Below, one piece after another: positions 11,712 through 21,257 of a stretch of 64,000 nucleotides of DNA. The notes under the pieces are model-generated. The model was not told where the DNA came from. It did no database searches and was given only the letters and a program-made list of their open reading frames with translations. Position 1 is the stretch's first letter. Each line of letters opens with the position of its first letter. The DNA lies in assembly GCA_032433765.1 (NCBI GenBank), contig JAVIAB010000139.1, positions 47,240,421-47,304,420 on the forward strand, written 5' to 3'. Made by a program: the position numbers and the translations under genes. This DNA is from Megaustenia siamemsis. Taxonomy: Eukaryota > Mollusca > Gastropoda > Stylommatophora > Ariophantidae.

Positions 11712-11973
11712 TCGGATCATTCGCTTGCCGGGTACATATTTTGCTATCAAACCAGATTTTAAAAAAATACATGATATATATTAATTACAATTTAATGACA
11801 GGCGGTAGGTTAGAAAAGCAGTTTTACTCTAGAAAAGAAAATTAATATGTATTTCGGTTTTCTTTCTTTCTTGCTTTCGTTATTTGTTTCTCCCACTTAA
11901 ACTGCTGAAGATCGTAACATTTCTTCAAGCCTTCCCGGGCCTCGTGGGGTCTGCCACAGTTTAAGAAACGCTG

Positions 11974-12479
11974 GGTACTAGCATTAGTCATTGAAAGGAA
12001 ATTGCCATCTATTTTTGTCCAATAAAATGTATTTTGATATTAATGTTATCTGGCTTTTGTTATAGCACAATAAAGCTATTCTTCATCCCCATCATTACCG
12101 AAGCTTATGGTATAGAGTTGTACATTATCCTGCATCCCCTTCAGCTGAAGAACATTTCTTCCTTCTTAATGCATTCATTATTGACAGCATCAATGTAAAT
12201 AGAACACTGCTAAAACAAGCCAATCGATTTACGGAATCTATGAAGTCTCAAATGTTCAGATGGAGCTTTGTAATAACAATACAAAGGACCGGTAAAAATA
12301 GTACTTCATTGATTTAAATTGTCTAGCAAAAACTCATATACGTTAATAAAAGTAGATGGATTCTTAAAATTAGGTAATTATAATATAGCTATTTACAAAG
12401 GTAATGTAACAAGTTGTATCACCGACCTGAATAATGAATTAGCTGTAACAGATGAAGCCACAACATGAAAGTAAAGCTT
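11974..12479. other. Unannotated spacer
   Basis: AT-rich, with no ORF of note and no recognised repeat. It ends at the target duplication of the following LINE. Confidence 0.5.
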
Positions 12480-12490
12480 ATTAAGTTTAT

Positions 12491-15400
12491 GAGAAGTTTA
12501 AGAAGATGGCAGTTGTTTTATTTTCGGAGTGTAGATTGTGTGATTAAAGTGATTGAATATAGTGTTTCCAACGGAATATAATTTTCGAAAAGTTGTGTAA
12601 AGTTTTCTACGAAGGAGGAGGATAAGAACTGATAAGTACTTTTTTTTTAAATGTAATCAGCTAAAGTTTTATATTTAGATCGTAAAAGATCGCATGTGAG
12701 ACCTTAGCTATCAAACACGTGGGGGGAAACATCAGTCGGGCTAAACCCCCAACGTGTGTTTTTCTTATGTTAAGTCCTTAACTTACGAATAACTCAGCAG
12801 ATCGGTTAGGGATAAATGTTTTATGCTCACAGAAATACACAGAAGATGGAGATTAAAGTAGAAACGCTAAATATATGCGGGATAAAAAATAAAGAAGTCG
12901 AACTTATAGAAGAAATGACAAAAAGGAAAATTAAAATACTAGGATTAACGGACACCAGAGTAAAAGAACAACAGATAAAGAAAACACACATGAACTACAC
13001 GAAAATATTCTCAGGAGTCGACAACACAGAGAGAGCAACACATGGAGTAGGTTTCATCACCGACCCAGAACTCGCAAAGAACATTCTAGAAATAAAATAC
13101 CATTCAGAAAGAATTATCACAATTAACTTAACTAGAAGACAATAGAAAAACAAATTACATTCAAATCTCTGCACCATGCAACAACAATGAAAGAGACAGC
13201 GAAGAATTATACGACACATTGAATGAAATCATTAACAAGATTGACGAAAGCGACGACATGTTAGTGATGGGAGATTTTAATGGAAGGCTTGGAAAACGCA
13301 ACAGTGAGAACAGTGATATCTTAGGACCCTTTGGCGATAAAACAGCTGAAATAAACGAAAATGGAAGAGGACTGCTGGATCTATGCAATCAAAATGATTT
13401 ATTGATCACAACACATTCTTCAAACACAGCGTGTCGCAAGTATACACCTGGTACAAATTGAATGACACAACATGCAGAAGCCAGATAGATTTTATACTAA
13501 CAATAAAACAGAACAAGAAAAGAGTAACCGACAGCAGAGCAATCCCAAATATTACAGACATCACGGATCACAAGATGGTTATGATCACACTAAGGTAGCC
13601 AAAAATAAAGAGAATATACGAAAACAAACAAAAGAAGCGAAAAGAACAGACAATAAAAATAAAACAATTAAAAGATCAAGAAACAAGGAAAACCCTAGAA
13701 GAAAAACTAACAGGGGAATTCAAGAAACTCCCTAACGAAGTATGCACAGTAGAAGAAGAGTGGAAACAATTTAAGGAAACAGTAATCATCATCTCTAAAA
13801 CAGTGTGTGGATCGAAGCTAAGAACAAGAGAAGGGAAAAAGAGCACCCCCTGGTGGAACGAAACAATCAGAGAACCAATTAAAGAAAAGAAGAAACTGTT
13901 TAAAAATTGGAGGGAGAACAAGAACCAAGAAAAATATGAAAAATATGCCTTAGTTCGAAAAAGAGTTAAAATGTTGATCAAAGAAGCTAATTGGACAGAA
14001 TTCGGACAAAACATGAGCAGGGACTTCAAGACAGCCACAAGAGATTTCTACAAAGCAGTAAAAGTCACAAGAGCGAGGAAAGAAAACCATGATCCTACTG
14101 AGCTGATAATTGACAAAGACGGACAGCCAATATCAAATAACCAATGTATGCAACAGAGATGGAAAGAATATTTTGAAGACCTGTTAAACATACCAATTAC
14201 CAATAAGACAACAAAAACCACGCTAGAACTCACAAATACTGAACCCAACATCATAAAAGAGGAAATCGAAGAAGTAATCAAATATGCACCAAGAAATAAA
14301 GCACCGGGGATAGATAACATACCAATAGAAATAATAGCAGCAGCAGGAGAAACAGGACAGCATCGCACCAACAACAAGCCCCAGAAGACTGGCAACAGAC
14401 AATCATCATACCAATATGGAAAAAGAAAGGTAGCAAAAGAGACTGCAATCAATATAGAGGTATATCTCTTCTCAGCCATGTAGGAAAGCTATACGCCACA
14501 ATCTTGGAAAAAAGGCTGAGACCAATAATAGAACTACAGTTAAGCGATTCTCAAATGGGTTCCGAAAAAACAGAGGATGTACCGACGCACTATTCATATT
14601 AAAACAGCTTGCAGAAAAAACGACAGAACACAATCAAAACTTATACATAGCCTTCATTGACCAGGAAAAAGCATTCGACGGAGTAAACAGAGAACAACTG
14701 TGGGAGATACTAACAACATACGGAGTAAGCCAACAGCTAACCAACATTATTAAAAGTCTCTACATCAACAGCAGCTGCAGGGTCAGAACAGCAGCAGGCC
14801 ACACAGACCACTACGAAGTTAGATCAGATGTAATCAGAGACAGAGGAGATCAACGAGTTTTTATTTGCAGACGATCAGACACTAATACATGAAACAATAG
14901 AAGACCTACAAGAACACATAAACAAACTCAACATCTCAGGCACAAAATACAATATGAAAATCAACATCAACAAAACAGAAGTCATGAACGTCGCCAAAAA
15001 TAAACAGAACATCAACATAACTATAGAAGGCAGACAACTAAAACAAGTAGAAGAATTCAAATACCTAGGACGTCTAATGACAAACGATAATTCTCAAGCA
15101 GCAGAGATAGAATCAAGATGCAACAAAGCTTGCCAAATCATCGGACAGTTATCACCACTATTTTCCATCAAGGAAATAACTCTGGAAGCAAAACTAGCAC
15201 TCTACAATACAATCTTCATTCCAACGTTGTGCTTCGAATGCCAGACCTGGACCCTAGATGCAAGAACAGTAAGAAAAATAACCTCTACAGAGATGAAATG
15301 TGTTAGACGAATGACAGGAAACAGTCTGAGAGATAAGATCAGAAATGAAGAACTGAGAAAAAAGCTAGGAATAGCCCCCGCCATAGAATATATAAGAAAA

Positions 15401-15643
15401 CAACAGATAAAATGGTTTGGCCACGTGACAAGGCAGAAAGAACAAAACACAGCACAACGAGCCTTCAACAAACGTTGTGAGAACACCAGACCCAAGGGTC
15501 GACCACGAAAAAGATGGGTCGATGGAATATTAGAAGCACTAGGAAAAACATAACAGCAGCAGAGGCGAACAGAAGAGCAAAAGACCGCAAATTATATCTC
15601 CACTGGACGCTGAAAGGCAGATGAGGAAGGAAAGAAGAAGAAG
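12491..15643 (+). mobile_element. LINE C, near full-length, with 11-bp target duplication
   Basis: ATTAAGTTTAT occurs at 12480-12490 and again at 15644-15654, bounding a 3.15-kb insertion. Its 5' part (12491-12815) is noncoding. The coding part runs from an APE endonuclease through reverse transcriptase to a C-terminal domain at about 15553. The 3' end is a purine-rich GGAAGGAAAGAAGAAG stretch. Fragments of the same family recur at 20088-20605, 33935-34690 and 35915-36290. Confidence 0.88.
12816..15553 (+). pseudogene. LINE C endonuclease/reverse transcriptase polyprotein, dead
   Basis: 12844-13145 reads VETLNICGIKNKEVELIEEM and ILGLTDTRVKEQ, the start of an APE-type endonuclease. 13219-13461 contains MLVMGDFNGRLGKRN, its metal-binding and catalytic segment. 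13803-14483 is the linker and early RT (APRNKAPGIDNIPIEII). After a frameshift, YRGISLLSHVGKLYATILEKR, GFRKNRGCTDALF and AFIDQEKAFDGVNREQL (RT palm) follow. LFADDQTLIH (near 14865) is the catalytic Asp-Asp box. The usual GVRQGC..SPLLFN segment before it is missing, apparently through an internal deletion near 14825-14850. 14954-15553 is an open C-terminal frame with CQTWTLDARTVRKI, WFGHVTRQ and GRPRKRWVDGI. Stops and frameshifts make it inactive. The exact clade is uncertain. Confidence 0.88.
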
Positions 15644-15654
15644 ATTAAGTTTAT

Positions 15655-16060
15655 ATAGGAACAAAAAATATGTTTATATTACAAGATATAAGCCGAGATG
15701 GGGAAGAGTACATGCTATAAACAATCATCGAGCCCACTACAACAATAAGGCAAAATGAATAGTAAATGAGGAATAAGCCCTAATGGGAGTTATAACTTTG
15801 GACATATGATCATCGCGGCACGGTCTAGATTTACCATTAAAAATTGATGATAGAAGTGGTAGGAGGTAATAATCGGTTTGGTGTCTACATTGACTTAGCA
15901 CTGCGCGATGATCATTGTGGAAAATTGACGAATATTAAAATTGGCAGAATACTTGAGAGAATGTAATGAAAGACCTGGCGAGAGAATCAATGATGGGTGT
16001 GACCGAAAATTCCGAAAGAAAAAGTAGATAAGGTAGTAGGACAGCGGAAATTATCGAAAG
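15655..16060. other. Unannotated spacer
   Basis: No gene or repeat recognised between LINE C and the 25-bp minisatellite. Confidence 0.5.
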
Positions 16061-16932
16061 TGCATCACATGATCAAAGAGAAAACTGTATCGCAGGATCA
16101 ATGAGAAAGCTGCATAGTAGGATCAATGAGAAAACTGTATCGCAGGATCAATGAGAAAACTAAATCGTATGATCAAAAAGAAAACTGTATCGCAGGATCA
16201 AGGAGAAAACTGTATCGCAGGATCAAGGAGAAAACTATATCGCAGGATCAATGAGAAAATTGCATCGCAGGATCAATGAGAAAATTACATCGCAGGATCA
16301 ATGAGAAAATTGCATCGCAGGATCAATGAGAAAGTTGCATTGTAGGATCAATGAGAAAACTGTATCGCAGGATCAATGAGAAAACTAAATCGTAGGATCA
16401 AAAAGAAAACTGTATCGCAGGATCAAGGAGAAAACTATATCGCAGGATCAAGGAGAAAACTATATCGCAGGATCAATGAGAAAATTGCATCGCAGGATCA
16501 ATGAGAAAGTTGCATTGTAGGATCAATGAGAAAACTGTATCGCAGGATCAATGAGAAAACTAAATCGTAGGATCAAAAAGAAAACTGTATCGCAGGAATA
16601 ATGAGAAAACTATATCGCAGGATCAATGAGAAAACTATATCGCAGGATCAATGAGAAAACTATATCGTAGGATCAAAAAGAAAACTGTATCGCAGGATTA
16701 ATGAGAAAACTAAATCGTAGGATCAAAAGAAAACTGTATCGCAGGATCAATGAGAAAACTATATCGCAGGATCAATGAGAAAACTATATCGCAGGATCAA
16801 TGAGAAAACTAAATCGTAGGATCAATGAGAAAACTAAATCGTAGGATCAAAAAGAAAACTGTATCGCAGGATCAATGAGAAAACTATATCGTAGGATCAA
16901 TGAGAAAACTATATCGCAGGATCAATGAGAAA
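16061..16932. repeat. 25-bp minisatellite, about 35 copies
   Basis: The unit is GATCAATGAGAAAACTGTATCGCAG with variants (AAATCGTAG, GCATCGCAG, AAAAAG, AAGGAG). Variant units recur in blocks: the run GCAT(A/T)GTAG, TGTATCGCAG, AAATCGTAG/AAAAAG starts near 16108, 16333 and 16508. These are offsets of 225 and 175 bp, or nine and seven units, so there is higher-order structure. Single-base deletions are rare. Confidence 0.95.
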
Positions 16933-16935
16933 TCT

Positions 16936-17384
16936 ACACCCAAAACTTACCCCATGTCCAGGCATCAAAGTACGATGCGAGGTAATGCACGAGGAATCTA
17001 CTTCTATACAAAACGAGTGCGTACAGAATGAAATAAAATAGTTTAAAGTGGTAAAGCTCAGTGACCAAATGAATTTCTTTATTGTAACGAATATGTCACC
17101 TCGTCTCGCTAAACACTCACACTTGCACGTGTGCGCGCGCACACACACACTATTCTATTCTATGCATGGAATAAATTTCATTGCAATTGGAGCATCTCCA
17201 TATCCGCTCCACCGCACTTCTCAGCATTTCTCGAAGCGTATGCAAACTGATTGTTCCTGTAAGATTTTCATTATATATACACATCTGCTTTTCCCCACTA
17301 TACACTCCGGATCTACCGGAACCATTTTACACCTTTAAACACCTCAGTCTCCCAATATATACATCACTGTCCCATCCATTCTTC
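16936..17384. other. Spacer with short CA microsatellite
   Basis: No gene recognised. A GTGCGCGCGCACACACAC tract lies near 17131-17149. Confidence 0.6.
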
Positions 17385-17990
17385 TCCTCTTCTCTGAAGG
17401 AATTAAGAACAAACTTGGCGATGCCCTCTTTTTCGAGAGTAAGGCCACACTCAGTGTCTGATCTGCCAGCTTGTCGGCTATTTCGTTGTCATGTACACCA
17501 GCGTGTCCTGGACAGTATACTCATGTTAACGCGCTCACTTTGGAGTCATCCAAGAGATGCATCCACTCCTGCCGCAGGCACTGTCTGTCATCTTGTGTAT
17601 CATACTTTTCGAGTCAGTTACCAAGATTACGTAATTAACATTCTGTGTAAACAACCATATTATCGCCACCGTTGCTGCTTTTATCTCAGCTCATGCTGGA
17701 CACCGTGATGCTACTTTTGCCAGATTCCCTAGCCACTTCTCTGCCGTGTTGTTATGCCAGAGATATATATCGCCGGGATTGCCTCATGGATCGCCGTTAT
17801 CACCTGATTTGTTCAATATATACACTGTCAGGGTAGCGCAACTGAATAGCGTCGAACCGGGTCGCACCATCGCCTTTGCAGACGACATTATGACGCATGT
17901 ACACAGTCGCGATAAAGCCGAAATGGCTGGGCAATGTTCTGTCCTTACAGAACAGCGTGGATCAGATAAGCTCATTGGTGCAATAACTAC
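17385..17990. mobile_element. LINE fragment with inverted 5' part (RNase H minus, RT plus)
   Basis: On the minus strand 17750-17385 encodes an RNase H domain: AEIKAATVAIIWL, VTDSKSMIHKM and VYCPGHAGVHDNEIADKLAD, ordered as in LINE A but diverged. Immediately next to it, on the plus strand, 17755-17990 encodes the RT palm: GLPHGSPLSPDLFNIYT and TIAFADDIMTHVHSRD. In an intact element RT precedes RNase H in the same orientation. Here the two face each other across a junction near 17750, the layout made by 5' inversion during LINE integration. Confidence 0.82.
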
Positions 17991-18048
17991 ACATCACCCA
18001 TTAACGCATATAAGGCATATGCAATGTAAAAGAAAAGTAAAGTACCCC

Positions 18049-18845
18049 CAGAAACATGGACATTAGACACGAAAACAGAACAGAGAATTGAAGCCTTTGA
18101 AATGTGGATATATAGAAGAATAGGTAGAATTGGATGGAAGGAAAAGAAAACTAACGAAGAAGTTTAAAAACAACTAAAAATGAAAAGAGAACTACTAAGC
18201 ACAATTCAAACAAGACAAATGCGATTTTTGGGCCATGTTAAAAGACAAAACAGCCTACTAAGAGTAAGGAATAATAGAACAAATAAGTATGTGTTAGCAC
18301 TCGGAAAAATTAACAGACAAACAACAACAGAAAAAAACGAAGAACAATATATGGTCCGAAGTGGGATCGAACCCGTACTCCCTGGCACCGCGCCTTGCCA
18401 CGAGAGGCCGAACGCTTGGCACACTGCCACTCAGCCAACTAAAAAATTGGCTATTGTAGTAGTGTCTTCCACGAAAGGCGCTCTCAATGACTATAGCATA
18501 GGGTAACGATCTCAGACCGGAAATAAATTGTATATTTGTACTTTCCTATTAATGCAAGTATCTCCCAGTAGGGCTGAATACTTGTGTTGTAGACAAACAT
18601 TTATTGGACGAAACAGCACGAATAGTAGTTTCCAGTGTACCACTGGAAACTACTAAGAGTAATCCTGGAGTGGAAAATACTAGGTAAAAGAGGCAGAGGC
18701 AGACCAAGACTAACATGGACGAGAACATCAAAAGAAGGACAAATCAGCCTATGACAACCTGCACCATCAAAACAAGAGGCAGAGCAGAATGGCGCTCCAA
18801 GGTAGCCAACCTTCGTTGCGGAGACAGCACTCGATGATGATAATG
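18049..18845 (+). mobile_element. LINE B 3' end inserted in SINE copy 3
   Basis: The frame reads ETWTLDTKTEQRIEAFEMWI, YRRIGRIGWKEKKTNEEV, then MKRELLSTIQTRQMRFLGHV (18180 on). It resumes after an internal insertion with GKRGRGRPRLTWT-type residues near 18690 and NLRCGDST near 18810, and ends in a GATGATGAT-rich tail. It is flanked by the 10-bp duplication AAAGTACCCC. It closely resembles 21608-22852 and 44736-45250. A stop is present near 18166 and the coding part is 5'-truncated. Confidence 0.87.
18268..18649 (-). mobile_element. tRNA-like (Ser/Leu-type) insertion inside LINE B
   Basis: CTACTAAGAGTAA occurs at 18255-18267 and 18650-18662, while the uninterrupted LINE at 22655 has this site once, so 382 bp were inserted. 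On the minus strand 18440-18354 resembles a long-variable-arm tRNA: GGCTGAGTGG (A box, complement at 18427-18436) and GGGTTCGATCCC (B box, complement at 18363-18374). It reads as a SINE of a different family from the four GGGAGCCGCGATAGC copies. The right boundary is part of a palindrome: GTAGTTTCCAGTG, two bases, then its complement, 18625-18656. Confidence 0.78.
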
Positions 18846-18999
18846 AAAGTACCCCTGTCACGCCAAGTGACGTATAGGGAATATGGTGTTAGTGACCATA
18901 AATTTTACAAACCTTCGGCACATGATTTTTTGGGGTAATGTATTACGCCCGTGCCCCGCTTTACTTTCCCAGAAAAAATCCGGTTCCTATTACAGACCT

Positions 19000-20087
19000 G
19001 GTGATTATGCAATGTTGTGTTTGCTAAACAATAGAATGGTTAAAGACACCCTCAGTAGTAAGAGAATGTCTCAAACGTACCCTCGACGTTACATTATTTC
19101 TTTGGTAGGAGGATAAGAGGAACAACTCCAGGCTGGAGCAAAGAATATAAAGTAAGGTTATATTGCTCTAGGTCAGAGCAAAGAATGTGTGTGTGTGTGT
19201 GTGCGCGTGCGCGCGCGGGTGTGTGTGTGTGTGTGTGTGTGTTGGAGGAGGAGTCTGCCGCAAAAACTCGTGTTGAATGATGGCGCACAGTTGTTAATAG
19301 AGCTTGATTGTAAGATGGGGGGGGGGAGAATAATGATTAGATCGGCTAATTAGTAATGTTACATGATAAAATAACGCGGGATCTGTCTTCCGCCGGATTT
19401 GAAATTACTTATAGTCGCGGATTTTTTCCGCCTGATGTAATAATATAACCCCGCCCACAACCGAAAATGATTTGCGTGAAATTACTCACCCCACCCCACA
19501 TTAGTACAAACATTTCACCGTAAACAGTCAGGTATTCACATATATGTGCGTGCGCGCGTGCTGGTAAAAGGTCTATACTCTATGTACGGTACCTTGAGTG
19601 TTATAGAACGATGACTACCTCAAATGTTGTTTTTGAGGAACGCGACTACACAGTATAATGTTAAATTCTCCTAGACAGTAACAGGATCGATAAGCATCTC
19701 TCATTCATCTTATGATTTCTGTGAGTGGTCTAAAGGACAACAGAAATCTACCGCCAAAGTGTGTCCAGAAACATTAGCATCACTTTGTAATCACGTTGCT
19801 GGTAAGCAATCGGTAGTACGATAAACAGATGGTGAAAACTCACAGTTACTGTCCTTCCTTAAAGTCTGATCTATGCGTTGGTTGAAAGCAAGACTTCAAT
19901 CACATTGCATTCAGAAACACCGTATTTTGTGCTTCTACACTGCAGTTTCTGAACCCACTTTTACAACTGTTGTATGTGTGTTGACAATATGTTTGAAAAA
20001 AGTATCATTGTTGGAACTGAATTTGTTATAATTCTTGCAATATAATGGCCCACGAACTCCTTGAGTTCAGATATATATATATAGGTA
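19000..20087. other. Spacer with GT/GC microsatellite
   Basis: No gene recognised. A (TG)n tract interrupted by CGCGTGCGCGCGCG lies at 19186-19242, a G-run at 19318-19326, and a short (TA)n near 20070-20081. Confidence 0.65.
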
Positions 20088-20605
20088 TTCTTCATCGTCA
20101 TCTTTCCTTCCTCATTTGCCTTTCAGTGTCGAGGGGAGATATCATTTGCGCATTTATCTTTTGTTTTTCTGTTCGCCTCTGCTGCTGTTATGTTTCCTAA
20201 TGTTTCTAACATTCCCTCAATCCATCTTTTTCGCGGTCGACCCATGGGTCCGTCCGACCAGTCGGTCGAGAGCACGTTTATTGAAGGCTTGTTGTGTTGT
20301 GATTTGATCTATATCATGTGGCCAAACCATTTTATATGTTGTTTCTTTAGTTTTTCTATGGCGGAGGTCATCGATTCTGATCATATCTCTCAAACTGTTT
20401 CCTGTCATTTATCTAACACATTTGATCTCGGTAGTGGTTATTTTTCTTAGTGTTCTTGCATCTAGGGTCCATGACTGACATCGGTAACACAACGTTGGAA
20501 TGAAGACCATTGTAGAGTGCCCGTATTGCCTATAGAGTTATTTCCTCGTTGGACAATAGTGATAACTGTTCAATGATTTGATAAGCTTTGTTGCCGATTC
20601 TCGTC
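20088..20605 (-). pseudogene. LINE C 3' fragment
   Basis: The minus strand matches the C-terminus of LINE C. It contains CAACAAAGCTTATCAAATCATT (near 20605), MTGNSLRDMIR, YKMVWPHDI and GRTHGS.AKKMD, then the noncoding CAGCAGCAGAGGCGAACAG segment and the CTGAAAGGCAAATGAGGAAGG 3' end near 20105. It is broken by frameshifts and lacks RT and endonuclease. Confidence 0.85.
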
Positions 20606-21257
20606 TTCTTAGTCTGTCGTGACACTGACGAGCTTTAGACCAGTACTCTTCAAGCTGGGCGCTACCGCCCACTAGTGGGCGCTTTTGACTTTTAGGTGGG
20701 CAATAGCAGAATAGTTACATGTTTTTGTTAATAATGTATAGAATATACACTCTGTGGATGATCGAGGGACTTATTCTCTTTCTCTAAATTTTCTAAAATA
20801 TCACAAGCCAGAATATCCTTATAATTTGGTCCCCGAGCGCGACCTTAATTAAATTTACAAGACACAAGACTGGTCTATCTGGTTTGAGTCAGAGGGGTGT
20901 CAATTGTAGTGACTGCTTTACACCTACCTTTGCATTTTAACAATGTCAACAGACATACCCTTAACACATCTGCAGTTAGTATGATCCTGCTAACACCAAC
21001 AAATACCCCTCTTTTGCTAAAGCCTTGATCTTCTCTCTCTTCTTCTGTCAATCCTGTATTGACAACTAACATTTTTATTTAGTTCACGATTGTTCAAAAA
21101 TGGTTATAATCTATTCATCACCCAATGATGTTGGATATGTGATTGAAGTGCTTTACATGTGACTTCTGATTTGCTAATACTATTTTTATTGATTTATTAC
21201 TTTAACTAATCTGAAATAATGTGTAATATATATATATATACTCCTGGCTATTTACCT

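Larger units (their letters stand above)
8155..11973 (-). mobile_element. Decayed hAT transposon (BED-finger type) with two nested insertions
   Basis: The 11973 end reads on the minus strand CAGCGTTTCTTAAACTGTGG. The opposite end, near 8160, starts TGCTGTTTGCGGTCCTTAAACT and continues into ACCGACCCCC. Together they look like eroded hAT terminal inverted repeats. Between them, on the minus strand, is a BED-type hAT transposase relic (9455-11068). A LINE A fragment (8600-9448) sits in the 3' portion and a SINE with its own target duplication (11442-11711) in the 5' portion. An exact 8-bp target duplication of the hAT is not evident, so the ends are approximate. Confidence 0.75.
18026..18996 (-). 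mobile_element. tRNA-derived SINE, copy 3, truncated and split by a LINE
   Basis: The minus-strand SINE body is visible at 18846-18996 (CCCCTGTCACGCCAAGTGAC through AAAAAATCCGG). Its A/G-rich tail GTAAAAGAAAAGTAAAGTACCCC lies at about 18026-18048, on the other side of a 797-bp LINE insertion. AAAGTACCCC is duplicated at 18039-18048 and 18846-18855, marking that insertion. The tRNA-like head is missing. Confidence 0.82.

Noticed and set aside
16061..16932. CRISPR array
   Set aside because: Contiguous 25-bp units without unique spacers in a eukaryotic context; the same applies to 1-915, 28807-28993 and 62879-63617.
18354..18440. Functional Ser/Leu tRNA on the minus strand
   Set aside because: It lies inside a 382-bp insertion with a 13-bp target duplication and extra non-tRNA sequence, so a SINE head is more likely.
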